Shown piece after piece: positions 41,494 to 51,247 of a stretch of 64,000 nucleotides of DNA. Each line of letters begins with the position of its first letter. Position 1 is the first letter of the stretch. A program made the position numbers and the translations under genes. This stretch comes from Kitasatospora kifunensis (GTDB lineage: Bacteria; Actinomycetota; Actinomycetes; Streptomycetales; Streptomycetaceae). The stretch is taken from contig NZ_JACHJV010000003.1 of the NCBI RefSeq assembly GCF_014203855.1, positions 620,001 to 684,000 on the forward strand. The letters are read 5' to 3'. Below the pieces are notes generated by a model, which was not told where the DNA came from, made no database searches, and worked only from the letters and a program-made list of their open reading frames with translations.

Positions 41494-44400
41494 CTAGGGG
41501 GTGGGAGAGAGCTTCTGCCAGGCCTCGCTCTTGCCGGGCTCGTCAGAGCCCCTGTTCGACCACTTGGTACGCCAGTAGTAGCCGTTCCAGGACACTGTCG
41601 ATGCCCAGGCTCCTTCGGTGTCCCCGGCGATGATCTTCGTGCCGGGCGAAGTGCTGGAGTCCTTGGGGGCGGCGAGGTAGGCCTGCTGCTTCCACCAGTC
41701 GGATCCGGTGTCGGCGAAGCTGCCCAGCGCGTATCCAGTGCCTTGTTTCGGTCCGCCCTGGACGGACTGCCCGATCAGCGGCCTGTTCTCGGTTTCCTTC
41801 TCGGTGCTGAGCGGCACCAGGCTCCACCACTGGTCGACCTTGCCGTCACAGTTGCGGACGGTGAGGGTGGCGTGTGCCGTGGTGGCGCCGAGGCACTGGT
41901 CGTGGCCGCTGGTGCTGCTGATGATGTGGTACCAGCCCGCGCCTTCCTCCTTGACGGTCCACTTCTGGTTGTCGTTGTCCTGCTTCTCCACCAGGTGGGC
42001 ATCGGTCCAGCTGCCAGGATGGTCCAGGACGTTACCGCTGTTGCGGTCCTCAATGATCCACTTGTCTCCGGTCTGCCAGAACGCGAACGAGGGGTTGGGG
42101 TTGTAGGCGTGCGGCTCCCAGCGCGCGGCCTGGCACACCGAGTCGCCGGCCGGGGCCGGCGGGTCGACGACCTGCACGTCCCGGCGCTGCTCACCCGTGC
42201 TGCCGAACGTCTTGTCCCCGATCTTGAAGGTGATGTTGGAGGGGCCGGTGATGGGCAGGTAGTACTTGACGTCGATGTCCTTCGACTTGCCCGCCGGGAC
42301 GCCCTCGCAGTAGCCGAGTTTGAGGGTGACGCGGTGGAAGTCGCCTTGCAGCCCGCCCACGTTGTCGTCCTTGTCGTGGCCGGACTTGATGGTGCCCACG
42401 CTCTTGGTCCAGCTGCCGTCCTTCATCAGCGGCGAGGTGGAGGTGGGGATGTCGAAGGCGATTTCCGTGCCCTGCACGAGGTCGACCTTGGAGTTGTTGG
42501 TGATCCGCAGCTTCGGCTGGAGCGGCCACATGTCCTTGAGGTCGGTGGGGAAGTCCACCAGCTCGGCGGTGACGTCGAGGACCTGACGGGGCATGTCCTT
42601 TCCTCCCGCCTTCTGCGGTGTGGAGGCTCCCGCGCCGCGAAGGGCGTTGTCGAGGCGGGTGGTCAGGTCGTAGCCCATGCCCCATTCGCCGTTGCCGCGC
42701 TTGGTGTAGTCGCCGGCGAGCTCCCACATCATGGCGCCGCCGATGCCCTTGTCGGCGATGTACTTGGCCTTGGCGTCGATCGACTTCTCGTTCTCGGTGG
42801 AGATGAACACCTTCTTGGCGTCGTTCCACAGCCACGGTGACTGGAGCTGGTCGGAGTACTTCTCCTCGTACCGTCCGGTGAGCCTGCCCTCGTCCGATGC
42901 AGGGTCGACGCCGTAGGACTTCAGATAGCCGGGAGTGATGCCCTCCTGGAGGTTCTTGGCGTGCCACAGCGGGTTCGAACCGGCCCCCAGGACCTTCTTG
43001 GTCTCCTTGTCGACGTCGTGCCACACGTTGTCGATGCCGACGGCGCCCATCCCGCACTCCTGGGCTCCGCTGGGCGCCCCGCGCCCGCCGGTGCCCTTGG
43101 GGCAGGCCGTCTGGTCGGGCATCTGGGCGGTGCCCCACAGGCCGTCGGTGCCGCCCTGGACGTCCTTCCAGCCGCGGGTGTAGTAGGGGATGCCGAGGTT
43201 GATGCGTCCGGGCGGGAGCATGCCCCGGTAGTAGTGGTACGCCCAGTCGGTGTTGAAGTAGCCGATCTTCTTGTACTCGGGGTTCTTGGCCGCGTCGTAC
43301 ATCCCCGCCGCGGCGAGCTCGTTGTCCCGGCCGTCGTCGTACAGCGGGGCCTGGGGGCCGACGTACTTGTTCCAGGAGCCGTGCAGGTCATAGGTCATGA
43401 CGTTGACGAAGTCCTGGTACTGCAGCGCCTGTCCGGCGTCCAGACCGCGGGTGAGGTAGCCGGAGGAGGAGCCGGCGGAGGTGAGCTGGTAGTAGCGGCC
43501 CCTGTCGGCCCCCGCCTTGTCCAGCTTCTCCCGCAGCGTCTTCATCAGCGCCGCGTAGCCCTTCTGCAGGCCGGCCCGGCGCGGGTTGGACTCCTTCTCC
43601 CAGTCTTCCGGGTTGCCCGTGGAGGGCAGCGCGGTCGGGTACTCGTAGTCGATGTCGACGCCGTTGAAGTCGTACTTCGCGAGGAAGTCGACCACGGAGC
43701 CCGCGAACGCGTCGATGCCCTCCTGGTTCACCTTCCCGTCGGTGGTCGTGGTCATCGCGTAGAAGCCCTTCGTGTCCGCCCAGCCTCCGACGGAGATGAG
43801 GGTCTTCACGGCCGGGTGCTGCTTCTTGTACGTGTTCAGCAGGTTGAAGTGGCCCTTGTACGGCAGGGAGGGGTCCATGGCGTTCTTGTCACCGGGCCAC
43901 GTCATGCCCGTGGCCGGGTTCTTCGGGTCGTTATCGTCCCCGATGCTGATCCGGTTGCCCACAATCGAGGCGAACGCGTAGTTGATGTGCGTCACCTTCG
44001 TCCACGGGATGTTCGACACCAGGTACTTCGGGTCGCCGTCGGTTCCGGCGCGCCATCCCGTGAAGTAGCCGATCACGCGACGGGTGCGGTTGTTGCCGAC
44101 CCACTCGCGACCGGTGTTGTCGTAGACCTGGCAGTACGGGGTGTTCACGCCCTGTGTGGGGGTCATGCCCTCGGGCCGGCAGTCCCCCGACGTCGCGGGT
44201 TTCGACCCACGGTCATCGGTCGCGCTGTCGAACGGATCGCCCGCATCCCCACCGGCGGTCACCTGGCCGTCGGCGTTCGCCAGCGTCCACTTCTGGGCGG
44301 CGCTGTTGTTGCAGCCCCACAGCTCCAACGTCCTGCTCGTGTCGTTGTTCGGCACGCTCAGGCACAGGTTGGTCTTGGGATTGAGGAGCTCTCCCCGGCC

Positions 44401-47400
44401 GTTCAGCAGCCACTCCTGTGCGCTGGAGTTGTTGCACTCCCAGATCTGGACCCGGCGGCCCTGCTCGATGGTGGCGTCGCTGCCGTGGTAGACGTCCAGG
44501 CACTTGTTGTTGTAACCCTGGACCTGCATCGACGGGGTGAGGTTCCACTGGTGCTGCTTGGAGCAGTTCACCAGCCGTGTCGGCTCCTCGTACCCGGTGG
44601 GGTTGTTGACCCCCAGGCACAGGTCACTCAGGCCCTTCAGCACACCGGAGCGCGCCTGGGGCGGTGTGCGGTCCTCCCCGGTGACTCCGGGGACCTTCCA
44701 CCGCTGGCCGCTCTTCCCGGCGTCGCAGGCATCGAGGGTGAGAGTGGAATCACTGTTGCCGGCGGTCAGGCACCGCTCGGCATTGCGGATCGTGACCCAG
44801 CCGTCCCCGGCGTCCACGGCCGACCACAGCTGATCCTTGTCGTGGATGTCGGCCTGGACCAGCTGTGCCTCGTGCACGCCGTCGCCGCCCTGCTTGTGGC
44901 CCAGTGCCCGGTTGCCGTCCAGCTTGCTGGTGATCTGGTAGCCGCCTGGGGTGATGTGCACGATCCAGGTCTGGGCGTCGTGGTCCTTGCGGCCCAGCGC
45001 CTTCACGCGGGTCCCCACCGAGGTACTGGCCAGGTCGACGTCGGCGGCGAGGCCGTCCTTGGCGGAGTCAAGGTGACCCGTGCGCGAGGCGAGGTCAACA
45101 GGTGGGACGTCCGTCTCCAGGGTGTTGGGGGCAAGGCCGAGGAACCACCGCTGGTTGTTCGCGAAGTTCTTCTTGTCCGTGTCGCAGTCCTCCCAGGTCG
45201 CCCAGTGGGCCTTGCGGAACACACCGGTGTTCTGCCCCAGACACTTGCCGTAGGAATTGGCGAAGGCGACGGAGCCGTCGGCCTTGCCGGAATCGACGAT
45301 GCGGACCGACATGCCGAAATCACCGCGAAGGGTGGCCCATCCGTCCAGGTCCGCGCTCAGCATGGTCTTGGTGGGCGGGTTGAGGAGCTGCCACCCGCCG
45401 GCGATGTCGGGATCGCTCTGCAGGACCCAGCGCGTCAGGCCCGCGGAACGGTCTATTTTGTTCCACGTGATGGCCCACTGCGGGTCGTCGGGGAACACTC
45501 CGAGGTATTCTCCGTTGCCCGCGTTCCGGAGCACATAGCTGCTCTTCGAAACGCCGCTGTCCGGCGTTGGACTGGAATCGCATGCTGCTTGGTATACAGG
45601 CGTCGATCCTGCCGCGTTGAGGAAGTCCCTCAGGCATGAGGCCATCTTCTGGATACCGAAGTAGTTCGGGTGCGCGGCCTCCTGGCTGTTGCCCTGGGCG
45701 TTGGGACGGCCCGCCCCGAAGACATCGCGTGGTGTATCAGGAAGGTACGGGACCCAGCGGATCCATTCGGCGTTCTCCCCGGAGAGCCGCGATGACCCGG
45801 AGGCGTTCGCGCTGGTTGCCTGCTGCGCGTTCTTCGAGCACAGCTCGTGTCCTGCGAACGCGTACTTCAGATCGAGGAACGATGCTCCAGTGGCAGCCGC
45901 CGCGTCGCGCTGCATCGCGCTGATCGCGGGCACGATCGTGTTGTGCGCCCAGTCGGTGTCCTTGTCGTAGAACGGGCATCCGCCTTCGGAGTAGCGCGTG
46001 TACGTCTCCGGATACCGCATGTCCACGGCGCCCGGAAGAGGGTTCACGTACGACTGGAGGACGATACGGTACCTGCCCTCACCGGACGTCTGGTCCAGCA
46101 GTTCCTTGATCGCCGCCAGCGTTGCAGTGACCCGCTGGCGAACATCGTCCATGTTGGTGCCGAAGGCTTTACCGTCGGACGTCTTGCAGTACTGGAACCA
46201 GTTCAACGCGCCGGACGACAGGAAGGACTTGGCGCAGTTCGTCATGATGTCGGAGAACTGGAGATCGTTGCCGCCGATGGATACGACAACCGTCCCGACG
46301 TCGTTGAACGCCGCGATCTCCTCCAGGTCCTCGAGTTGCGGATTCTGGCCCTTGAAGGATTCCGACAGGATCGACCCGGTGGTGGCGCCGGAGCAGGCAA
46401 TGTTGAACCGGAGATTCTTGGGCGACCCGGGGATGTCCGCCTGGTTGATCAGAGCGTCCGTGGAACGGTGGCACGCGTCCGTGTCGTCGCCGAGGTCCTT
46501 CTTGCCGGTGTCGCCGTAGACGGCCGAGAGGTCGTGGTCACAGGTACTCTCGTCGCCGTTGCAGTTCCTCGCGGCCCGGTCGGTGCCCCAAGCGGAGCCC
46601 TTGTTACTGGTGTTGGCGTTACCCGCCCACCGGCCGGCCTCGCCGGATATGTAGCTGTCGCCCATCTGGACCGCAGCCCGACACGAGCCCTGCCCGGGCA
46701 CGGCACGAGAATCGACCCCACCCGCTCTCGGCGCCGGGAGCGGGCAGGAGGCGGGCCTGTCCGCGACGTCTGGGTCGATCGTCGTCGCCGGGTCGTGGAA
46801 GACGACCATCGCGTGGTCCGAACCGAGTGGGGCACGGGTGTTCATGCGGGTGGCCTTGTAGCCTGCGGGATCACCGCTGGCAGCCATCCAGTCAAGCTCG
46901 CGGTTCTTCCTGGTCTCTTTATCGGTCTTGATGATCGTCACTCCGGCAGGAATGACAAGGCGGCCATTTTCGCTTCCAAAGCTTCCGTCACTGGGGGGAC
47001 AATTGAAGTCACCCATAGCCGCCCAGTTTGGCCGCGACTTATCGGTATTGTATTTCTTCAGCGTGGCGAGAATGCCGTTAGTGTTGTTCCTGTTGCAGTT
47101 CTCTCCATTGGTCGCATGAACGCTGTAGTACCAGGTTCCGTTGCGCTTGACACCGACCAGCGGAAACGGATATCCGGGCTTTTCGAGCACGACACTGTTC
47201 AGGGGAGGTTCCACCAGGTCAATGTCGCCGTCGGCTATGGACGCGTCGCTGATGAATCCGACACCCCGCCATCGCGTGTTTCCCCCCTTGGCGTTCAGAG
47301 ATGATACCCGGTAGAAGTAGTACGCCTTTCCGCCATAGACCGCTTCGGACCGGTTCATTATCCTTTCATTTCCGTCGGCACCCCAGGTCAGATCGGCTCC

Positions 47401-47748
47401 CGCCTTACCGGGGAGGCTGAATTTTTCAATATCGGGGATTGGCTTGCCCTTGTCGTCTTTATCGACGGGCCTGTCCAGCATCTCTTGGAGAGCGAGAAGA
47501 TTGATTCCCTTCTCGGCCATGAGACGAGGCGAGTCATCAATGAATCGATCCTTAGAATACTGAAGATTCCAGGTCGCTACCCGCGTACCACTGACAGACG
47601 CTGCGGCACGAGGTGCGAAGGCGAATGTGTAGGACACGAGACCGGCCAGCATGGCGAACGCCAGGACAGCCGACATTTTCTGGTTCCAGCGTTCACGTAC
47701 TGGACTTATCGGCGGATGCAGAAGCGCATCCGAGGTGCGTTTTCTCAT
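41494..47748 (-). CDS. Giant secreted CdtB-like nuclease / SGNH esterase / ricin lectin / GH18 chitinase protein
   Basis: The 2084-residue protein has a signal-type N-terminus (1-50). Residues 51-320 are an endonuclease/exonuclease/phosphatase domain closest in pattern to CdtB of cytolethal distending toxin (ATWNLQ; Glu89, His211, GDFN at 246-249, ELDW with Asp286, SDH 310-312). Residues 355-710 form an SGNH/GDSL hydrolase (GDSY 363-366, GGND 492-495, HPN 693-695). Ricin-type lectin-like modules fill about 735-1160 (QxW repeats). A GH18 chitinase spans 1222-1705 with NGVDIDYE (1362-1369, acid Glu1369). A beta-rich module (1715-1860), another lectin-like module (1885-1985) and a CBM5/12-like tail (about 2045-2084) follow. 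The 5' part is visibly less G/C-rich than the rest. It may attack chitinous organisms. Confidence 0.88.
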   Translation of the reverse strand: MRKRTSDALLHPPISPVRERWNQKMSAVLAFAMLAGLVSYTFAFAPRAAASVSGTRVATWNLQYSKDRFIDDSPRLMAEKGINLLALQEMLDRPVDKDDKGKPIPDIEKFSLPGKAGADLTWGADGNERIMNRSEAVYGGKAYYFYRVSSLNAKGGNTRWRGVGFISDASIADGDIDLVEPPLNSVVLEKPGYPFPLVGVKRNGTWYYSVHATNGENCNRNNTNGILATLKKYNTDKSRPNWAAMGDFNCPPSDGSFGSENGRLVIPAGVTIIKTDKETRKNRELDWMAASGDPAGYKATRMNTRAPLGSDHAMVVFHDPATTIDPDVADRPASCPLPAPRAGGVDSRAVPGQGSCRAAVQMGDSYISGEAGRWAGNANTSNKGSAWGTDRAARNCNGDESTCDHDLSAVYGDTGKKDLGDDTDACHRSTDALINQADIPGSPKNLRFNIACSGATTGSILSESFKGQNPQLEDLEEIAAFNDVGTVVVSIGGNDLQFSDIMTNCAKSFLSSGALNWFQYCKTSDGKAFGTNMDDVRQRVTATLAAIKELLDQTSGEGRYRIVLQSYVNPLPGAVDMRYPETYTRYSEGGCPFYDKDTDWAHNTIVPAISAMQRDAAAATGASFLDLKYAFAGHELCSKNAQQATSANASGSSRLSGENAEWIRWVPYLPDTPRDVFGAGRPNAQGNSQEAAHPNYFGIQKMASCLRDFLNAAGSTPVYQAACDSSPTPDSGVSKSSYVLRNAGNGEYLGVFPDDPQWAITWNKIDRSAGLTRWVLQSDPDIAGGWQLLNPPTKTMLSADLDGWATLRGDFGMSVRIVDSGKADGSVAFANSYGKCLGQNTGVFRKAHWATWEDCDTDKKNFANNQRWFLGLAPNTLETDVPPVDLASRTGHLDSAKDGLAADVDLASTSVGTRVKALGRKDHDAQTWIVHITPGGYQITSKLDGNRALGHKQGGDGVHEAQLVQADIHDKDQLWSAVDAGDGWVTIRNAERCLTAGNSDSTLTLDACDAGKSGQRWKVPGVTGEDRTPPQARSGVLKGLSDLCLGVNNPTGYEEPTRLVNCSKQHQWNLTPSMQVQGYNNKCLDVYHGSDATIEQGRRVQIWECNNSSAQEWLLNGRGELLNPKTNLCLSVPNNDTSRTLELWGCNNSAAQKWTLANADGQVTAGGDAGDPFDSATDDRGSKPATSGDCRPEGMTPTQGVNTPYCQVYDNTGREWVGNNRTRRVIGYFTGWRAGTDGDPKYLVSNIPWTKVTHINYAFASIVGNRISIGDDNDPKNPATGMTWPGDKNAMDPSLPYKGHFNLLNTYKKQHPAVKTLISVGGWADTKGFYAMTTTTDGKVNQEGIDAFAGSVVDFLAKYDFNGVDIDYEYPTALPSTGNPEDWEKESNPRRAGLQKGYAALMKTLREKLDKAGADRGRYYQLTSAGSSSGYLTRGLDAGQALQYQDFVNVMTYDLHGSWNKYVGPQAPLYDDGRDNELAAAGMYDAAKNPEYKKIGYFNTDWAYHYYRGMLPPGRINLGIPYYTRGWKDVQGGTDGLWGTAQMPDQTACPKGTGGRGAPSGAQECGMGAVGIDNVWHDVDKETKKVLGAGSNPLWHAKNLQEGITPGYLKSYGVDPASDEGRLTGRYEEKYSDQLQSPWLWNDAKKVFISTENEKSIDAKAKYIADKGIGGAMMWELAGDYTKRGNGEWGMGYDLTTRLDNALRGAGASTPQKAGGKDMPRQVLDVTAELVDFPTDLKDMWPLQPKLRITNNSKVDLVQGTEIAFDIPTSTSPLMKDGSWTKSVGTIKSGHDKDDNVGGLQGDFHRVTLKLGYCEGVPAGKSKDIDVKYYLPITGPSNITFKIGDKTFGSTGEQRRDVQVVDPPAPAGDSVCQAARWEPHAYNPNPSFAFWQTGDKWIIEDRNSGNVLDHPGSWTDAHLVEKQDNDNQKWTVKEEGAGWYHIISSTSGHDQCLGATTAHATLTVRNCDGKVDQWWSLVPLSTEKETENRPLIGQSVQGGPKQGTGYALGSFADTGSDWWKQQAYLAAPKDSSTSPGTKIIAGDTEGAWASTVSWNGYYWRTKWSNRGSDEPGKSEAWQKLSPTP

Positions 47749-48447
47749 AACTCATCAAAGAATATTGGGGATATGGATAGCCACCCGGACCGTGGTCTAG
47801 CAGCGTCAGTACTGCGTCAAGATTGGGTCAATGACTACTCAACGCCTGGCCATGGATGGCTGGTTGAACTCTAGACAATGTGGTCTGGACCAGGTGTCCA
47901 TCGAAGGGTTGAAATGTCCCACTTAGTGATAGTTGATGCGAAGCTGTGACCCACATGAGTCGAGTCCCTACGCTCGATCAGTCCGACATCTCCGGCAAAC
48001 CAGACACTGGCGGGCCGACCGCCAGCCCGCTCCGGACGGACCCCCGATGCCCGGAGTTGACGAATCGCCACAAAACGTGCGTCAGGTCGCGGACCTGCGG
48101 TGTAGCGGTAATAAGTCTTGGGCGCAGCTCCTTTGCAGGGACTGGTTGAGCTGGAGAGTTATGGGCTTGGCTGCGGTGGCCGGTCGGCTTCTCCTGCCGC
48201 TTCGGTAAAGGCGAGGTGGCAGCGATGGGCTCGTTGGTCAAGGGGCTTGAACGGCAGGAGTGAGCGGCCCGTTCACGACTGGAGGAGCTTCGGCGGCGGA
48301 TCGAGCAGGTGGCCGAGCAGATGGTGGCCGTAAGAGCAGCTGTCGCGGCTGCGGATCACGCGGGCGGTCGGGCTGACTCGCTGCTCGAAGTCGGCTCGCC
48401 AGAGAGTGAAACGGCTGTCGGCGGTTGCTCCGACCGGTGGGGCAGCG
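47749..48447. other. Intergenic stretch with a transposase-like relic
   Basis: These 699 bases carry no intact gene. The first 190 bases are A/T-richer and must hold the promoter of the giant secreted protein. From about 48225 to 48390 a plus-strand frame reads MGSLVKGLERQE, a stop, then in the same frame AARSRLEELRRRIEQVAEQM, a coiled-coil pattern like small proteins encoded in some actinobacterial insertion sequences. The stop and missing ends mark it as a relic. Confidence 0.4.
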
Positions 48448-49255
48448 TCAGGCCCGACGGCTGCGAGATGCCACTGAGCCACGAAGCTGCGCCTGCCCGG
48501 ACTGCGGCCGAAAGAATCCAAGGTAGTCTCCGCTCTCCTGCTCAGCGGGTTCCGATGCCAAGTCCGGCCGCAGCCCGAACGCCCTGCTACGGCGCGGGTG
48601 GGAGATCGGCCACTCGGCTGCCTCGTCCACGGTGCGCAAGGTGCGGACGGCCTTGTCCGGGTCGGGATGGCTCGTCCATCCGCAGTCGTAGCCGTCGAAC
48701 ACCTCGACGAGCTGGATGCCGTGTTTACGGGCTACCGCGAGGGTGCCCGCGTTGTAGGCGACGGCCGTGCGGGCCAGAGTCGCGGCTTCGGCCCAGGCCC
48801 GCACCGGCATGCGAGCCCCGTTGCGGTAGACGACCCGGTCGAGGGGGTGGGCGGCGGCGAGTTGGTCAGCGAGGGTTTTCGCTGATTGGAGGGCGGTGCG
48901 GCCGGTGAGGTGGGTGGGGATGTGCTGGCGGGCGGCGGCGCGCACTGCCCCGTAGAACGCACCGGCTTGGCGGACGGCCTCTTGGGAGTGGCGCAGTAGG
49001 TCGGCGTAGGTGTCGATGGTGAGGTCGCGCAGAGCATGCTGGCGACTGGAGGTCCAGGTGAAGGGCCGGCCGAGGGTGGCAGCGGCCGTGGTTGGCACCC
49101 TGCTCGTACAGGGCGGGGACCTGCTGGTCGGCGAGGTCGCGCACGGCACTGTCCGCGGCCCGATGGAAGTCCTGGATGGCGTGGGTGAACTTGGCGAGGG
49201 CGTAGGCGAGTTCCATCCGGCGGCGGGCGGCGAGGGCGGTGAGGACGGCGGTCTG
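48448..49255 (-). pseudogene. Phage minor head protein remnant
   Basis: Two minus-strand frames together spell a phage minor capsid-type protein: RMELAYALAKFTHAIQDFHRAADSAVRDLADQQVPALYEQG, in the first frame, then after a frameshift near 49090 HALRDLTIDTYADLLRHSQEAVRQAGAFYGAVR in the second, and later VEVFDGYDCGWTSHPDPDKAVRTLRTVDEAAEWPISHP, typical of these proteins. The 5' end is fused directly to the capsid gene remnant, so a deletion joined them. It cannot yield a functional protein. Confidence 0.65.
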
Positions 49256-50250
49256 CGCGGCGGCACCCTTGGTCCAGATTTGGACCGGGTCGTCCTGCGC
49301 GCCACGGGTGAGGATGATGCCGGGGGCGTCCTCCTTCACGATCTCGGGGTTGGTGCCCCGGGAGAGGGCCAGGGCCTCAGCGATGACGCCGTACTGGGTC
49401 TGGCCCCACCGCTCACGGTTGGGCGGCAGCATGATCCACCGGTCGTCGGGCAGGACCTTGGTGGCGACATCGTCTACGTTGACCTGGCCCTTGTAGATCG
49501 TGACGGGCGGCAGGCCGTAGTTGGCGCGCACCGTGTTGACCTGAGCAGGGTTCAGCGACTGGTCGGGGGGTTCGACGGGTTGACGCTGCCGAAGTACGCA
49601 GCCCGGTAGGCATTGTTGCTCGCCAGGTACGACAGAGCGCGGCGGGAGCTAAGGACCATCTCCGGCTCCGGTGCGCCCAGACCATCGAGGTACTGAATCC
49701 AGCTCAGCTCGTCGCGGATAGGGTCCGAGGTGGGGTCGGACCACGGCTTGGCGGCGGTCGGCATGTTGCCGGCCGGGACGCCGAAGTCGATCTCGATGGT
49801 CAGCCCGTTCTCCGCGTTGAGGGTGAACTTGCCGTCCACCAAGACGTCACCGGCAGCGAGTTCGAGGTGGGAACGGATCGCCTCGATGTGCCGCTCGGCA
49901 TCGTCGTACAGCAGCTCCAGCAGCCGGTCCTGGTCAGCACCGTGGGACTGCTCCAGGAGGATCTGCTGCTGTTCACCGCCGATGAGCTTCTGGCCCAGCG
50001 GCGGCAGCATGCCTTCCTTCGTGGTCTCCCACGCGGTGCGGTCCGCGAACGGCACCGAGCTGTCGTAGGCCCGGTACTTGGCGGTGTCGACCCGCCTGCC
50101 GTTCTGCTTGATCCGCCACTTCACGTCGTTGGTGACCAAGGCCGGGAACACAGTGCTGGTCAGCAGGAAGTCCGCCGGGGAGGGAACGGAGCGAGCGAAC
50201 GTGGTCAGGTCGTTCACGGACACGCCCTTGATGAAGTCCTGAATGGTCAT
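49256..50250 (-). pseudogene. Phage major capsid protein, frameshifted
   Basis: The gene starts normally (ATG at 50250 behind GGAG) as MTIQDFIKGVSVNDLTTFAR and reads as a gpE-like capsid protein through SSRRALSYLASNNAYRAAYFGSVNP. Near 49560 the frame is lost and continues in another frame as RANYGLPPVTIYKGQVNVDD, then PDDRWIMLPPN and GIILTRGAQDDPVQIWTKGA. At about 49255 it runs into minor head sequence. One frameshift and one fusion make it a pseudogene, part of a decayed prophage. Confidence 0.75.
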
Positions 50251-50264
50251 CGCTCAGGCTCCTG

Positions 50265-50652
50265 TCACACGAACCGGATCAGCGCGCCGCCTGCGGGCGT
50301 CAGCGTGATCTTGGTGCTGTAGATGCCGCCGGGGATCTTGGAGGCGCGGGCAACGCCGTGCCATATCAGGGCGCACGGGATCTTCGGCTGGCCTGGGGCG
50401 AACAGGGTTTCGTCGAAGACCAGTCCGACGACGACCTGGCGGCCGGGTCGTACGGGCCGTACAGGCCCGACGCGGTGATCTTGCCGAGCGGCACGCCGGA
50501 CAGCAGGCGACTGTACGACTGGGTGAAGTCGGTGGACGCGACGTAGTGGGTGCCGGCGACGAGCTTGGACGCGTCGATGGTGACGGTCTCGGTCTGGTCG
50601 GTGCCGTGCAGGCTGGCGCCAGGTTCGAGAATGGCATCCTCATCGAACGTAC
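50265..50652 (-). pseudogene. Phage head decoration protein remnant
   Basis: The minus strand reads FDEDAILEPGASLHGTDQTE and LVAGTHYVASTDFTQSYSRLLSGVPLGKITASGLYGPYDPAA; after loss of frame near 50440 it continues QVVVGLVFDETLFAPGQPKIPCALIW and ends ITLTPAGGALIRFV. This pattern fits a small head-decoration protein encoded just before the major capsid gene. The 5' end is cut off near 50652 and one frameshift is present. Confidence 0.6.
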
Positions 50653-50695
50653 TGAGGCTGCCTGAGGGCCGTCGAGTTGGGGAGGCAGACGAACC

Positions 50696-51211
50696 GTGGC
50701 GATTTGTTTCGAGCTCGTGGTGAACTTCGGCGATGACACCGAGGCGGCACAGGCTGCCGCCCGCATCGACCCCAAGCCATGGGTGCTTCGCGCGGGTGCC
50801 CACCACATCCCTCTCCACCGACCGATGCTGGCGAAGGCGGGCGGGGACATCGAGCTGTCGATCCTGCCCGTGGCCGTCAGCTGGCATTGCGCCCTGGACG
50901 GCAGCCTCCCCAGATTCCAGCTCACCGCAGCAGAGCTGACCGAACTCGGACATCAGCTCTACGAACTACTCGCACAGTTCCGCGGATATGTCGCTGCCAA
51001 AGTCGGCTGGGACCCGGAATCGTTCCTGGACCCCGCCGAGCTTAGAAACGAGTGGTCAGCTGAACTGAACGACGGCAGACTCCACGGGCTCGTGCTCTGC
51101 GACAAGCTGCATACTGAACTGGACCTGAGCACCGACTACGACGTGTTCCAGCCCGGATACCGATGGATACCGTATCGCGGGGAGGAGCAGAGCAACCTCA
51201 CGGCCGACTGA
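50696..51211 (+). CDS. Hypothetical protein between mobile-element remnants
   Basis: The 171-residue frame starts at a GTG (MAICFELVVNFGDDTEAAQAAARIDP) and has normal codon bias, a mixed alpha/beta composition and no membrane segment. Segments such as LPRFQLTAAELTELGHQLYELLAQFRGYVAAKVGWDPE look like a genuine folded protein. I do not recognise the family. It lies between phage remnants and a broken IS701-type transposase, so it may have come with mobile DNA. Confidence 0.6.
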   Translation: MAICFELVVNFGDDTEAAQAAARIDPKPWVLRAGAHHIPLHRPMLAKAGGDIELSILPVAVSWHCALDGSLPRFQLTAAELTELGHQLYELLAQFRGYVAAKVGWDPESFLDPAELRNEWSAELNDGRLHGLVLCDKLHTELDLSTDYDVFQPGYRWIPYRGEEQSNLTAD

Positions 51212-51247
51212 CGAAAGAAAGGCTCCACGGGACCGAAACAAGACACT

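Noticed and set aside
42961..45639. An 892-codon open frame on the plus strand
   Set aside because: It runs antisense to the giant secreted protein, whose frame shows clear catalytic motifs. The plus-strand translation has no domain motifs and only reflects high GC content.
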